From assembly GCF_000485795.1 (NCBI RefSeq), contig NZ_AXZL01000053.1, positions 1-64,000 on the forward strand: a stretch of 64,000 nucleotides of DNA. The letters are read 5' to 3'. This document shows positions 19,887 through 30,235 of this stretch, piece after piece. Origin of the DNA: Shewanella decolorationis S12. GTDB lineage: Bacteria > Pseudomonadota > Gammaproteobacteria > Enterobacterales > Shewanellaceae. How positions within the stretch are numbered: the first letter of the stretch is position 1; every line of letters starts with the position of its first letter. Below the pieces are notes generated by a model that was given only the letters and a program-made list of their open reading frames with translations, was not told the origin of the DNA and ran no database searches. A program made the translations under genes and the position numbers.

Positions 19887-20453
19887 TTACAGATAATCCG
19901 CCGCGTCTATCGGCGCTTTAGAGGCTTCATTCACCTCGTAGAATGGCATCACCTTAATGTTTGCCATCGACGCAATAATCGACCCGGGGAAAATCTCAAC
20001 GGCGGTATTTAACTCAGACACTGCCGAGTTATAGAAACGGCGGGCAGCGGAGATATGGGCTTCAACCTCGTTATAGGTTTGCATCGCCTCGAGCATAGTA
20101 TTGTCCGACTTCAGCTCGGGATAGCTTTCAACGCTCACCATCAAGGCACCCATTTTATCGTTCAGCTTCTCGGCTTGCGCGATATGCTCTTTCACCGCAT
20201 TCGGATCTGTCTTGTTGTAATTGCGGGTTAATTGCGTGCGTAGCTCAGTGATTTCAGTGAGTAATGATTTTTCATGATCCATAAATCGCTTGGCGATTTT
20301 GAGGATATTGGGCACAAGATCGGCGCGCTTGGCTAACTGCACATCGATTCCCGACAGGGCTTCGAGGGCGGTATTGCGCTTTTTGACTAGGCTGACGTAC
20401 CAAAGGTAGGTGACGATAAAAATCAGCGCTAATCCTAATAACAGTTTGTCCAT
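19887..20453 (-). CDS. lemA: LemA family protein
   Basis: The protein has 188 residues: one N-terminal membrane helix (LALIFIVTYLWYVSLV), then a long helical coiled-coil domain exposed on one side of the membrane. The family signatures KRADLVPNILKIAKRFMDHE and YPELKSDNTM are present, as is the closing FPGSIIASMANIK..PFYEV. Its molecular function is not established. It is the first gene of a three-gene operon with DUF3137 and the transglycosylase. The ATG at 20453 lies 5 bp after AAGGATGG. Confidence 0.92.
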   Translation of the reverse strand: MDKLLLGLALIFIVTYLWYVSLVKKRNTALEALSGIDVQLAKRADLVPNILKIAKRFMDHEKSLLTEITELRTQLTRNYNKTDPNAVKEHIAQAEKLNDKMGALMVSVESYPELKSDNTMLEAMQTYNEVEAHISAARRFYNSAVSELNTAVEIFPGSIIASMANIKVMPFYEVNEASKAPIDAADYL

Positions 20454-20643
20454 CTTCCATCCTTAGGGTTTGTTCTTAGTCTCAACGGGTACAGCTAAAC
20501 ATAAATGGCCAAGAATTTCATCTAAAGCGATAGCTAACGCAATGAAATATTAGCTTTAGCTACTCTGGTCAGAGCATTAAACAACAAAATGACCAGCGAG
20601 ATTATTCAGCTTGGATACAGAAAAACTAGGCTATAGTGTATAT

Positions 20644-20707
20644 GCACAACGTTAAGAGCAACCTTTTTGCTCGTGAATACTGGACTCCTCGTGAGTCCAT
20701 TTTTTTT
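20644..20707 (+). ncRNA. Candidate small RNA or leader with two hairpins and a U-tract
   Basis: A TATAGT box at 20632-20637, with TTGGAT at 20611-20616 (15-bp spacing, short), could start a transcript near 20644. It would contain hairpin GAGCAA-CCUUU-UUGCUC (20656-20672), a short linker, hairpin UGGACUC..GAGUCCA (20681-20699) and eight U (20700-20707), a complete intrinsic terminator. No gene lies upstream on this strand to be terminated: lemA runs the other way. So it is either a ~65-nt small RNA or an attenuated leader for the AbgT-type gene 215 bp downstream. I know no family that matches. Confidence 0.5.
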
Positions 20708-20921
20708 ACCCCGCATTTCCCCCCATAATCCGCCGCACAGCCCCAGTTGCAACATTTAAGTTTCAATTAAAGCTTAACCATCATACTTTTCGGCCAATTT
20801 TTTAACTTTCACCTTAGCGATAATCCAACCACTTGGGCCAGACATAGCTCTGCCAAGTACGCCGCATCGATTCTGCTCCCGGGTAAAGAATGCGCTAGCA
20901 AAGGTCGACAGAGGCAAGAGA

Positions 20922-22529
20922 ATGAGCTCGAAATCCAACGATATTCCCGTCAATTCACCACAGGCCGACGACATGAGTTCTCGCGGCTGGTTTGTCCGTT
21001 TTCTTAATATTGTCGAACGCTTAGGCAACCTACTCCCCCATCCTATTACCTTGTTCGCCCTGTTCTGTGTCGCCGTGATATTGCTGTCAGGCATTGCGGG
21101 CTACTTTGGATTAACGGTCACCGATCCGCGCCCAGAGGGCGCCCACGGCCGAGGTGCCGATGGGCTTATCCATGTCGTCAGCCTGATGAATGCCGAAGGC
21201 TTGCGGATGATAGTGTCCAACTTAGTCACTAACTTCACTGGCTTTACGCCCTTAGGCACTGTGTTGGTCGCCCTACTGGGTGTGGGTATCGCCGAGCGTT
21301 CGGGGCTGTTATCCGCGGCGATGCGTGCACTCGTTATGGGCGCGTCGAAGCGTTTGGTGACGTTAACTATCGTATTTGCCGGCATTATGTCGAACACGGC
21401 GGCAGAGCTTGGATATGTGGTATTAATTCCCATGGCGGCGATGATCTTCCACTCCTTAGGTCGCCATCCACTGGCGGGGCTGGCCGCAGCATTTGCAGGG
21501 GTATCAGGGGGATACAGCGCTAACCTATTGCTAGGTACTGTCGATCCGCTGTTATCGGGTATCACTGAGGCGGCGGCGCGGATGATCGATCCCGACTACA
21601 ACGTCGGCCCCGAGGTTAACTGGTACTTTATGTTTGTCTCGACCTTTGTGATCACTTTCCTCGGCGCCTTTGTGACCGAGAAGATTGTCGAGCCGAAACT
21701 GGGGAAATATCAAGGTGATGATGCCGATGAAACCGTGCACCAATCCATGGGCAATGTCACCGAGCTGGAAAAACGCGGCCTCAAGTGGGCGGGGTTATCT
21801 ATGCTGGTGCTAGCGGCAATCCTTGCGCTGTCAGTCGTGCCAGAGGGTGCGCCACTGCGCGATCCTAAAACCGGTCTAGTCTCGGGTTCGCCGTTCCTCA
21901 AAGGCATCGTCGCCTTTATCTTTATCTGTTTTGCGATCCCGGGTTTTGTCTACGGCAAGGTCGTTGGCAGCATTAAAAACGATAAAGACGTTATCAATGC
22001 CATGTCACACAGCATGAGCACTATGGGGCTGTATATCGTACTGGTATTCTTTGCGGCGCAATTTGTGGCCTTTTTTAACTGGAGTAATCTCGGCGCCGTG
22101 TTAGCCGTGCTGGGTGCCGATGCCCTGCAATCCATTGGCTTAACTGGGCCAATCCTGTTCCTGTTTTTTATTATGATCTGTGGCTTTATCAACTTGATGC
22201 TGGGTAGCGCCTCGGCCCAGTGGGCCATTACCGCACCCATTTTTGTGCCCATGCTGATGTTAGTTGGCTATGCCCCCGAAACCATTCAAGCGGCCTACCG
22301 TATTGGCGACTCAGTGACTAACTTAGTCACGCCTATGATGAGTTATTTCGGGCTGATTTTGGCCGTGGCTTGCCGTTACCAGAAAAACCTTGGCATAGGC
22401 ACGCTTATCGCCACTATGCTGCCGTACACCTTAGTGTTTTTTGTTGGCTGGACGGCGTTCTTCTTCCTGTGGGTGTTTGGCTTTGGTCTGCCTGTGGGGC
22501 CAGGCGCAGCCACTTACTACACGCCTTAA
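20922..22529 (+). CDS. AbgT family transporter
   Basis: The protein has 535 residues and about 12 hydrophobic segments. It matches the AbgT family, whose members transport p-aminobenzoyl-glutamate or export sulfonamides. Supporting features are the start VERLGNLLPHPITLF, the GVGIAERSGL helix, the re-entrant segment GFINLMLGSASAQWA and GDSVTNLVTPMM. AGAGGCAAGAG precedes the ATG at 20922. Direction of transport cannot be told from sequence. A terminator follows. Confidence 0.92.
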   Translation: MSSKSNDIPVNSPQADDMSSRGWFVRFLNIVERLGNLLPHPITLFALFCVAVILLSGIAGYFGLTVTDPRPEGAHGRGADGLIHVVSLMNAEGLRMIVSNLVTNFTGFTPLGTVLVALLGVGIAERSGLLSAAMRALVMGASKRLVTLTIVFAGIMSNTAAELGYVVLIPMAAMIFHSLGRHPLAGLAAAFAGVSGGYSANLLLGTVDPLLSGITEAAARMIDPDYNVGPEVNWYFMFVSTFVITFLGAFVTEKIVEPKLGKYQGDDADETVHQSMGNVTELEKRGLKWAGLSMLVLAAILALSVVPEGAPLRDPKTGLVSGSPFLKGIVAFIFICFAIPGFVYGKVVGSIKNDKDVINAMSHSMSTMGLYIVLVFFAAQFVAFFNWSNLGAVLAVLGADALQSIGLTGPILFLFFIMICGFINLMLGSASAQWAITAPIFVPMLMLVGYAPETIQAAYRIGDSVTNLVTPMMSYFGLILAVACRYQKNLGIGTLIATMLPYTLVFFVGWTAFFFLWVFGFGLPVGPGAATYYTP

Positions 22530-22556
22530 GCCGAGGCTTGCCTCCATCTCTAACCA

Positions 22557-22590
22557 AAAGGGCGTCGAAGCTAAGCTCGACGCCCTTTTT
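22557..22590. terminator. Bidirectional rho-independent terminator
   Basis: AAAGGGCGTCGA (22557-22568) pairs with TCGACGCCCTTT (22577-22588) around an 8-base loop, followed by T residues. It lies between the convergent AbgT-type gene and the minus-strand gene ending at 22622. Confidence 0.88.
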
Positions 22591-22621
22591 GATGTTTGAA
22601 TTCTTGGGTGGATTAACGGCC

Positions 22622-22921
22622 TCAGTCGTATAACCATTCCATTAAAAAACTACAGATCAGCAAGAAAACCCCCAGATTAAACACCACAGTCTGTAACTTT
22701 GCCTTAGGCGATTTATCTTCGGCCTGACTCATCACTTGGTTGAGGGGAGTAAAAAACATATTAGGGTCGAGCCCCATGCCAATAAAAAATACTGCTACGG
22801 CAAAGAGGCGAGTCAGCTCAGGAACGGCCAGTTGCTCAAGATAAAACTCATAGGCGCCATAGGCGACCATGCCCAGCGCGATACAATGGCAAACGACTGC
22901 CATGATAAGCTGCTTAGTCAT
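22622..22921 (-). CDS. Small inner-membrane protein, 99 aa
   Basis: I do not recognise the family. I chose the ATG at 22921 because GAGAGG lies 5 bases upstream; the longer ORF to 22945 adds eight unlikely residues. Three hydrophobic stretches are visible (LIMAVVCHCIALGMVAYGA, LFAVAVFFIGMGL and VVFNLGVFLLICSFLM), so it is probably a three-helix membrane protein. It follows another small membrane protein 48 bp upstream, probably on the same transcript. Confidence 0.7.
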   Translation of the reverse strand: MTKQLIMAVVCHCIALGMVAYGAYEFYLEQLAVPELTRLFAVAVFFIGMGLDPNMFFTPLNQVMSQAEDKSPKAKLQTVVFNLGVFLLICSFLMEWLYD

Positions 22922-22969
22922 AAAACCTCTCACCGATGACACCACTTTGCTCCTAAAGCCAACACACTG

Positions 22970-23266
22970 TTACTCATTATGCGGCTGATAATATTCGGCG
23001 CGCAGTCTATCTCTTTTACGTTGTAGCCGCACCCAGTCAAACCAACCAAATAAAATACCTGCCACGGGATAAATACAGAGTGCCCGAGCTAACTCGCCCC
23101 AAAAGGATGTATCTGAGGTGAGATAATGGATAGTGGCGACCACGAGGGAGGTCATGCCTCCCCAAAACAACACGCCAACCACTAGGATAAAAAACCATTT
23201 CCCTTTGGCGATGGCTTTATCCAGCGCTGCAAGTTCCTGTGACGACATACCAAGCTCCCTATCCAT
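22970..23266 (-). CDS. Small inner-membrane protein, 98 aa
   Basis: The product has two transmembrane helices (WFFILVVGVLFWGGMTSLVV and ALCIYPVAGILFGWFDWV) and a basic C-terminal tail (QRKRDRLRAEYY). I do not recognise the family. The positive tail suggests an N-in/C-in hairpin. It is read in the same direction as the gene at 22622-22921 and probably with it. Confidence 0.68.
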   Translation of the reverse strand: MDRELGMSSQELAALDKAIAKGKWFFILVVGVLFWGGMTSLVVATIHYLTSDTSFWGELARALCIYPVAGILFGWFDWVRLQRKRDRLRAEYYQPHNE

Positions 23267-23334
23267 TATGATTCCGCCAATATGCCCGAATTGACTAATA
23301 CTGGCTATCCATCCTTATAACGATACGCTAACAA

Positions 23335-23358
23335 AAAGCCCTGCATGTGCAGGGCTTT
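23335..23358. terminator. Terminator after the RND pump genes
   Basis: AAAGCCCTGCA and TGCAGGGCTTT (23335-23345 and 23348-23358) form a perfect stem with a two-base loop. On the minus strand it is followed by TT and a G, then AT-rich sequence. It ends the acrAB-like operon 18 bp beyond the stop codon. Confidence 0.8.
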
Positions 23359-23375
23359 AATAATGTTAGGTTAGA

Positions 23376-26300
23376 TTACTCTGCCGAGGTCGGCTTTTCT
23401 TCTTTACCTTTCTTCTCGCGCTTACTGAAGATACGTTCCACAATCACGAAGAACAACGGCACGAAGAAGATACCTAGGAAGGTCGAACTCATCATACCGC
23501 CGAGTACACCGGTACCGATGGCGTTCTGGCTACCAGAACCTACACCTGTACTAATCGCTAACGGTACGACACCTAGACCGAAGGCGAGTGACGTCATCAG
23601 AATTGGACGCAAACGCACGCGGACCGCATGTAAGGTCGCCTCGATAAGTCCCGCACCTTTCTCATAGAATTCTTTGGCGAATTCTACAATCAAGATGGCG
23701 TTCTTCGTCGCCAAACCGACCGTCGTCAACAGACCCACCTGGAAGAACACGTCGTTTGGCAAGCCACGACCATTCATCGCCAGTAGGGCACCGATAATCC
23801 CCAGCGGAACCACTAGGATTACTGCAAACGGTACAGACCAGCTCTCATAAAGCGCCGCCAGTACGAGGAATACCACCAGAATCGACAGCGCATACAGCGC
23901 TGGCGCTTGGTTACCCGATAAACGTTCCTCATAGGATAAGCCGTTCCACTCGATACCAAAGCCTGGTGGCAACTGCTTCACCATGTCTTCCATGATATTC
24001 ATCGCCGCACCAGTACTGAAACCAGGAGCCGTTGCGCCTTGAATGTTCATGGCAGGTAAACCGTTGAAACGTTCTAGACGAGGTGAACCATATTCCCATG
24101 CACCAGTTGCGAAGGCCGAGAATGGCACCATGTCGCCCTTGTTGTTACGCACGTACCAAGTGTCTAAGTCTTCAGGTTGCATACGGTATTGCGCATCACC
24201 CTGTACGTAAACTTTCTTCACACGACCACGGTCGATAAAGTCGTTTACATAAGAGCCACCCCATGCGGTTGCGAGTACGCTGTTCACGTTCGCAATCTCA
24301 ATGCCTAAGGCACTCAGTTTGGCGTGGTCAATATGCAACTGATAGATTGGCGCATCTTCCTGACCGTTTGGACGAACGCCCACGAGGTTTGGATTCTGTG
24401 CCGCCATACCTAACAATTGGTTACGCGCTGCGACTAACTTGTCGTGCCCTTGGCCATTCTTATCTTGCAGGTACATATCGAAACCGTTAGCCGTACCCAG
24501 CTCGATTACCGCAGGCGGTACGAAGGCGAATACGAAGGCTTCTTTCATTTGGCTGAATACGCCCATCGCGCGGCCCGCAATGGATTGCACATCCATACCT
24601 GGCGCCTCACGCTCTGACCAATCCTTCAAGCCAACGAAGGCAATACCCATGTTCTGGCCTTGACCCGCGAAACTGAAGCCCGCCACGCTGAATACCGATC
24701 TCACGCCCTCTTCTGCCAGATAGTGATCAGAGACTTTCTCTAACACTTTCATGGTGCTTTCTTGGGTAGAGTTGGTTGGCAAAATTGCCTGCGTGAACAA
24801 GATACCTTGGTCTTCATCAGGTAAGAATGCCGTTGGCATGCGCATGAAAATCCAGCCCACTGCCACGACTAAGGCTGCGTAAATCATCATGACTCTGAAA
24901 CTACGCTTCACAATACCAGCCACGCTCGATTCGTAACGGTTCGTTAAGCGATCGAAGCCACGGTTAAACCAGCCAAAGAAACCGGTTTCGATATGACCAT
25001 GGCCTTTCTTCAATGGTTTTAACATGGTCGCACAGAGTGCAGGCGTTAAAATCAAGGCCACCAGCACAGACAGCGCCATCGCAGAAACGATAGTGATCGA
25101 GAACTGACGGTAAATAACCCCAGTCGAACCCGACATAAACGCCATAGGTACGAATACCGCCGACAAGGTCAAACCGATACCGACTAACGCGCCAGTAATC
25201 TGATCCATCGACTTACGGGTCGCCTCGAGTGGACTTAAGCCCTCTTCGGCCATTACCCGCTCAACGTTTTCCACCACCACAATCGCGTCGTCCACGAGTA
25301 GACCAATCGCCAGCACCATAGCGAACATGGTGAGGGTGTTGATGGAGAAGCCCGTTGCCGACAGAATCGCAAAGGTACCCAGCAATACGACAGGTACTGC
25401 GATCGTTGGAATTAAGGTCGCACGGAAGTTCTGCAGGAAGAGGTACATGATGACGAACACCAGTACGATAGCTTCGAGCAGAGTGTGTACTACGCCTTCA
25501 ATCGATTTCTCAACGAATGGCGTTGTATCGTAGGGGTAAACCACATCTAACCCCGCAGGGAAGAAGGGACGTAACTCTTCAACTTTAGCGCGAACCGCTG
25601 CCGCCGTATCAAGGGCGTTAGCGCCGGTTGCCAGCTTAATCGCGATACCCGAAGCTGGTTTGCCGTTATACAGAGACTCTACTGCATAGCTTTCTGAACC
25701 CAGTTCAACACGCGCCACATCACCCAAGAATACGTTCGCACCCGACGTATCGGATTTAAGAATGATCTTGCGGAATTGTTCTGGCGTTTGTAGACGGCTC
25801 TGTGCCGATACAGTCGCGTTTAGCTCTTGTCCAGGCAGTGATGGTGTACCACCGAGTTGACCCGCAGATACCTGCGCGTTTTGCGCACGGATAGCGCTCA
25901 CCACATCTAAGCTGGTGAGGCTGTATTGAGTCAGTTTCAGTGGGTCTAACCATATACGCATCGCGTATTGGGCACCGAAAATCTGAATTTCGCCCACGCC
26001 CGGTACACGGCTCATAGGATCTTGGATGTTAGCGCCCACATAGTCGGCGATGTCACCCTTATCTAAAGAACCGTCGGTCGAAACGAAGCCTAATACCATC
26101 AAGAAGCCAGAGCTTGACTTGTTAACGTTAACCCCTTGAGATTGCACCTCTTGTGGTAACAAAGTCATTGCGCCCTGTAACTTGTTCTGTACCTGAACCT
26201 GCGCGATATCCGGATCGGCTTCTGCGTTAAAGGTCAAGGTAATAGAAGCGTTACCAAAGCTATCACTGGTTGAGGCGATATAACGTAGGTGGTCGATACC

Positions 26301-26510
26301 CTTCATACGTTGCTCAATCACCTGAGTCACTGAGTCTTCAACGATTTTGGCCGATGCCCCTGGGTAGTTCGCACTGATCACCACTGTCGGTGGCGCAATA
26401 CTAGGGTACTGCGAGACTGGCAGGGATCGGATCGACAGAACCCCCGCCAACATAATGATTAAGGCGATCACCCACGCAAAGATGGGGCGATCAATAAAAA
26501 AACGTGCCAT
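23376..26510 (-). CDS. HAE1-type RND multidrug efflux pump, inner-membrane permease
   Basis: The protein has 1044 residues, the size of AcrB/MexB, with 12 membrane helices and two large periplasmic loops. It begins [20 protein letters not shown]. The proton-relay helix 4 reads [22 protein letters not shown], with the two Asp expected of hydrophobe-amphiphile exporters. [12 protein letters not shown] helix near the C-terminus is also typical. It exchanges protons for drugs, bile salts or solvents. The gene lies 9 bp after its adaptor. There is no outer-membrane TolC gene in the operon, so it presumably uses one encoded elsewhere. Confidence 0.95.
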   Translation of the reverse strand: MARFFIDRPIFAWVIALIIMLAGVLSIRSLPVSQYPSIAPPTVVISANYPGASAKIVEDSVTQVIEQRMKGIDHLRYIASTSDSFGNASITLTFNAEADPDIAQVQVQNKLQGAMTLLPQEVQSQGVNVNKSSSGFLMVLGFVSTDGSLDKGDIADYVGANIQDPMSRVPGVGEIQIFGAQYAMRIWLDPLKLTQYSLTSLDVVSAIRAQNAQVSAGQLGGTPSLPGQELNATVSAQSRLQTPEQFRKIILKSDTSGANVFLGDVARVELGSESYAVESLYNGKPASGIAIKLATGANALDTAAAVRAKVEELRPFFPAGLDVVYPYDTTPFVEKSIEGVVHTLLEAIVLVFVIMYLFLQNFRATLIPTIAVPVVLLGTFAILSATGFSINTLTMFAMVLAIGLLVDDAIVVVENVERVMAEEGLSPLEATRKSMDQITGALVGIGLTLSAVFVPMAFMSGSTGVIYRQFSITIVSAMALSVLVALILTPALCATMLKPLKKGHGHIETGFFGWFNRGFDRLTNRYESSVAGIVKRSFRVMMIYAALVVAVGWIFMRMPTAFLPDEDQGILFTQAILPTNSTQESTMKVLEKVSDHYLAEEGVRSVFSVAGFSFAGQGQNMGIAFVGLKDWSEREAPGMDVQSIAGRAMGVFSQMKEAFVFAFVPPAVIELGTANGFDMYLQDKNGQGHDKLVAARNQLLGMAAQNPNLVGVRPNGQEDAPIYQLHIDHAKLSALGIEIANVNSVLATAWGGSYVNDFIDRGRVKKVYVQGDAQYRMQPEDLDTWYVRNNKGDMVPFSAFATGAWEYGSPRLERFNGLPAMNIQGATAPGFSTGAAMNIMEDMVKQLPPGFGIEWNGLSYEERLSGNQAPALYALSILVVFLVLAALYESWSVPFAVILVVPLGIIGALLAMNGRGLPNDVFFQVGLLTTVGLATKNAILIVEFAKEFYEKGAGLIEATLHAVRVRLRPILMTSLAFGLGVVPLAISTGVGSGSQNAIGTGVLGGMMSSTFLGIFFVPLFFVIVERIFSKREKKGKEEKPTSAE

Positions 26511-26519
26511 AGCTATGCC

Positions 26520-27668
26520 CTATTGTGCTTGGGTTTCAGAAATAACTTTGGGAGTGACTGGTGCACCTGGACGGATCTTTTGTAATCCTTCCACAATCAA
26601 CTTATCGCCCGCTTCCAAACCGGCAGTAATACGCCATTGATTGTCGATAACTTCAGCTGTGGTAACAATTTTTGCTTCCACTACGCCTTGATCGTTCACC
26701 ACCATAGCCACGGCTTGACCCTTAGCGTTACGGCTAATGGCTTTTTGCGGCACTAGGATGGCTTGAGGATCGGTACCGGTATTCAATACGGCGCGAACAT
26801 ACATGCCAGGCAGTAAGATGCCATCGGGGTTAGGGAACTCTGCACGCAGGATCACTGAGCCAGTGTTTTCATCCACACTCACTTCAGCAAATTGCAGCTT
26901 ACCGCTGTGGCCATAAATCGTGCCGTCTTCTAAGACTAACTGCACGTCAGCGTTATCAGCCGCCTGCAGCTTACCTTGCTGTAGCTTGGCTTTTAGACGT
27001 AACAGCTGAGCACTCGACTGCGCGATATCCACATTGATAGGATCGAGCTGTTGAATAGTCGCCAACGTTTGGCTTTGGTTAGCAGTCACCAGCGCACCGG
27101 CTGTCACACTCGATTTACCGATACGGCCTGAAATAGGCGCTAACACTTCGGTGTATTCGAGGTTAATTTTGGCAGTGTTGATTGCCGCTTCAGCCACAGT
27201 CACACTCGCCAGCGCTTCTTTGTAAGCCGCTTCAGCTTCGTCGAAATCCTGCTTACTGATGGCGTTAGTCTTCACTAACTGCTGATAACGGGCTGCTTTC
27301 GCCTTAGCCGATGCAAGACTCGCATTCGCTCTAGCTAAATCGGCATTTGCACTTACCAATGCCGCTTTATAAGGTGCGGAATCGATTTGATAGAGGGACT
27401 CGCCCTGCTTCACGTGGCCGCCTTCAACAAAGCTACGCTTGGTAATAATACCATTCACTTGAGGACGCACTTCGGCTTCGAGGAACGCCTTGCTACGGCC
27501 CGGTAATTCGACTTGGATAACCTGAGGCTTGGTAGCCACATTGATGACCCCCACCTCAACACTCTGCGGCCCAGCGCCAGCATGACCAGCCTTCTCTTCT
27601 TGAGGGCTACAAGCTGCCATCCACAACGCCACGCTAATTACTGAGGCAAGTTTAATTGTCTGCCGCAT
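26520..27668 (-). CDS. RND efflux periplasmic adaptor (AcrA/MexA type)
   Basis: The lipoprotein has 382 residues. I chose the ATG at 27668 because AAGGAG lies 6 bases upstream and the product starts with a proper signal and lipobox (LWMAAC); the longer ORF to 27749 is unlikely. It has a biotinyl-lipoyl-like half near residues 60-75, a helical hairpin at about 95-165 (ADLARANASLASAKAKAARY), the second lipoyl half and beta-barrel domains. It links the pump to an outer-membrane channel. Confidence 0.94.
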   Translation of the reverse strand: MRQTIKLASVISVALWMAACSPQEEKAGHAGAGPQSVEVGVINVATKPQVIQVELPGRSKAFLEAEVRPQVNGIITKRSFVEGGHVKQGESLYQIDSAPYKAALVSANADLARANASLASAKAKAARYQQLVKTNAISKQDFDEAEAAYKEALASVTVAEAAINTAKINLEYTEVLAPISGRIGKSSVTAGALVTANQSQTLATIQQLDPINVDIAQSSAQLLRLKAKLQQGKLQAADNADVQLVLEDGTIYGHSGKLQFAEVSVDENTGSVILRAEFPNPDGILLPGMYVRAVLNTGTDPQAILVPQKAISRNAKGQAVAMVVNDQGVVEAKIVTTAEVIDNQWRITAGLEAGDKLIVEGLQKIRPGAPVTPKVISETQAQ

Positions 27669-28490
27669 GAGAACTCCTTTAAATATTAACGCTACCGTTT
27701 TGCCACGCTGCAATGGTGAACTCACGGCCGTAATTATAACTAAAATCAAATCTGCTACTTATCGCATACCCTATAAGGATGAACAAGAAAGATAAACCAA
27801 CTAAAATGTAAACTAATGAAAATATTCACACCCTAACGAATACCTTATTCATTAAATTGTTACCCTATTTAATGAATATGCTAATAGTGGATAAGGTTGT
27901 TAGCGTTATACGATACAAAGCACTTATCCAGCCTACTCTATATCAAAAATGTTGCAAACATGTTTGGCAACACAGCTTTAGTCACCATAAATGCTGAACA
28001 CAGTTAATCGATAACGATGCGATATATTCGCTCGCGCCTCTCATTAATAAGATTTTACGCATATAACATCTCCCAAATAACGGCAGATGCTTGATAAACA
28101 AGGATGGTTCATATCGCCTTGTTATCCAACTAAAGCGTTGAAAAATCGTAGGCGAAAAATACTCTTGATACCGTGAAATAATATATGGCTTATGTAAATT
28201 CTTTTTAAATCTACATCTTGGAAATGAGAGACGCCCAAAACCTTGGACGCGACATTTTATGACCAAGTCTAATTGAGGGCAAACCCGAAATGGCGATTTA
28301 CACCCCATTAAATGAAACTCTGCTTCCCAAAAAACGCATTTAAAAAATAAACGCTACTCACAACCGTGCTATTTCGCTGCTTGTTCACATTCATTCATAT
28401 CTTTTCGTCATTGGTTCATCCCAAGCTACAGCGCTATTCACAACTTATTTTTACGATAAAGGTGCGCTAACAATTCCCAATGACTTTGAG
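27669..28490. other. AT-rich intergenic region with a perfect dyad
   Basis: This is about 820 bp between the divergently transcribed efflux operon and the porin gene. At 27847-27877 an 11-bp perfect inverted repeat (ATTCATTAAAT / ATTTAATGAAT) with a 9-base spacer resembles a regulator operator. It lies 180 bp upstream of the adaptor start. A minus-strand ORF at 27982-28308 is basic, lacks a ribosome-binding site and does not look like a gene. No divergent TetR-type regulator gene, common next to such pumps, is present. Confidence 0.55.
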
Positions 28491-29237
28491 ATGATGATTA
28501 TGAAGACTCGTACTAAATTTCTGCTAAGTGGGGCGTTACTTTCACTGGCGGCCAGCTCCCATGGTGCCGAAGACAACCAGCTTTTTGGTGGCACCATTAA
28601 CGGCAATGTTAACTTTGCCTCGGATTATGTGTTTCGCGGTGAATCAGAGACCTTAGACGGTGATATTCCCGTGGTACAAGGTACGCTGAGTTGGAATCAC
28701 AACCAAGGTTGGTATGCGGGCGTATTTAGCTCCAACATCAAATTTGCCGACCCTAACTTAGAAATCGTTACCGCACCTTTTATTGGTAAAGCAGGTGAGT
28801 TTGGCGATTCCGGTTTTACCTATGATGTGATGTTGTTTTCATACCTCTATCCAGGTGCGTCTTACTCTAACTACACCGAATTATGGTTAAAAGTCGGCAA
28901 ACAATTTGGCCGTGCGAATTTGCAACTCGAAGTCACCCCAACGGTTGATGATTGGTTTGGTGTCGATGGCTGGCACGGGGTTAACTATGCCTTGCACCCA
29001 AGCTATAGCTTTGACAATGGCGTAAAAATTTCGGCCTCTGTGGGTTATCAAGACCTCACGGGTGAGGGCGCCGAAGGTTGGGGCCACTGGAACATCGGCT
29101 TGAGCAAAGCTTACTACGGCCTCAACTTCGATTTACGCTACCACGGCAGCACTGTGGATAGTGACCATAAAGTCTATGGCACACAGACTGAAATCTTCGA
29201 TGACAGAGTCGTCATTGGGATCAGTAAGAGTTTCTAA
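28491..29237 (+). CDS. TorF family putative outer-membrane porin
   Basis: The protein has 248 residues with a signal peptide (to about SSHGAE). The mature part is a beta-barrel-type sequence: alternating hydrophobic strands, NFASDYVFRGESET near the start, GWYAGVFSSNIKF, GWHGVNYALHPSYSF, GHWNIGLSKAYYG and a C-terminal Phe (IGISKSF), the outer-membrane insertion signal. These are typical of the TorF/gcw_chp family. Several in-frame ATGs (28491, 28494, 28500) leave the exact start open. The substrate is unknown. A strong terminator follows. Confidence 0.88.
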   Translation: MMIMKTRTKFLLSGALLSLAASSHGAEDNQLFGGTINGNVNFASDYVFRGESETLDGDIPVVQGTLSWNHNQGWYAGVFSSNIKFADPNLEIVTAPFIGKAGEFGDSGFTYDVMLFSYLYPGASYSNYTELWLKVGKQFGRANLQLEVTPTVDDWFGVDGWHGVNYALHPSYSFDNGVKISASVGYQDLTGEGAEGWGHWNIGLSKAYYGLNFDLRYHGSTVDSDHKVYGTQTEIFDDRVVIGISKSF

Positions 29238-29309
29238 TTCTATTTTTTGCTTATACGTTCATCCCGCTGCTTCCCTGCAGTACTCCAATTGCTTGAAATA
29301 TCGAGCCTT

Positions 29310-29337
29310 GACCAGCCAATTTGGCTGGTCCTTTTTT
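29310..29337 (+). terminator. Rho-independent terminator after the porin gene
   Basis: GACCAGCC and GGCTGGTC (29310-29330, loop AATTT) are followed by CTTTTTT. It ends the porin transcript just before the convergent glycosylase gene. Confidence 0.9.
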
Positions 29338-29339
29338 AT

Positions 29340-30029
29340 CTAAATACGATTATCGCCCACGCTACAGGCTAAAACGCGGCTGATATCCGCAAGACAACGA
29401 CCCGATTCTTGTTGCCATTGGTTGAAGGCGGCCTGCACCTGTTTTAACGCCGTTTGCGAGCTAAAACCGGCATCCACCAGCTTGTGCGCCTTAAAATAAC
29501 CTTGCACATCATCGGTTAACAAAAAGGTGTCCTTACCAATACCGCGCAGGAAATACGGCCCCGTATTGCCACCGAGGCGAGCGCCTCGTTTCTTTAAGAG
29601 TGCCCAAAGCCCGACTATATCTTCGGTCGGCCAGTCGGCAATCAGCTTAGCCAAGCTGCCATGTTCGCGGGCAATATCATGGATCATCAAGGCATTATCA
29701 TAAATCGCTTGGGTCTTCTTTAAATGGCGAATTAAGGTCGCATCCGCGGCGCGGGCTTGGATCTGTTCGGGCGACAGCATCAACACCTTTTCAGGCACAA
29801 AATGGAAGAAAGACTGCTCATAGGTGGGCCACTTATTATCGACCACACGCCAGACGAAGCCACTCTGAAATACCTGCCGACTCATAGCAGAGAGCAGCTC
29901 AGCATCATCATACTGGCGAATCTCTGCACTGGTAAGACAGCCCGGCAACAATGCTTCGAGTCCCTTGGCGCCGCCCTTACGCTCACTCGCTCTGGCATAG
30001 ATGGATGAGAAACTTTCTAACTGACTCAT
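29340..30029 (-). CDS. DNA-3-methyladenine glycosylase I family (Tag-like)
   Basis: The protein has 229 residues of the Tag-like HhH-GPD superfamily, which removes alkylated adenine from DNA. Matching parts are FVWRVVDNKWPTYEQSFFHF (the entry to the family's substrate pocket), the FVPEKV..ADATLIRHLKKTQAIYDNA helices and GNTGPYFLRGIGKD near the helix-hairpin-helix region. The Cys/His zinc ligands of E. coli Tag are not obvious, so this is a divergent branch and catalytic detail is uncertain. Confidence 0.78.
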   Translation of the reverse strand: MSQLESFSSIYARASERKGGAKGLEALLPGCLTSAEIRQYDDAELLSAMSRQVFQSGFVWRVVDNKWPTYEQSFFHFVPEKVLMLSPEQIQARAADATLIRHLKKTQAIYDNALMIHDIAREHGSLAKLIADWPTEDIVGLWALLKKRGARLGGNTGPYFLRGIGKDTFLLTDDVQGYFKAHKLVDAGFSSQTALKQVQAAFNQWQQESGRCLADISRVLACSVGDNRI

Positions 30030-30235
30030 ACTGTTACCTTTGATTGTCCATATTTCACTGATTTTTTGAAGCGTTAATAGTACCGAATTTTAGCGGGAAT
30101 AGATCATTCCGCATGGCAAACCACTTTTACGCCACTTCAGCTACTTTTAAAGAAAATTCCCACAGCAAGCGCCTTGATACCGACTAAAGTTAAGGCGTAG
30201 AGTCAAAAAATGCAGTGGTTATGGGGTCGGCACCT

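Noticed and set aside
27982..28308. 108-aa minus-strand ORF in the intergenic region before the porin gene
   Set aside because: Basic, irregular composition, no start signal, no recognisable pattern.
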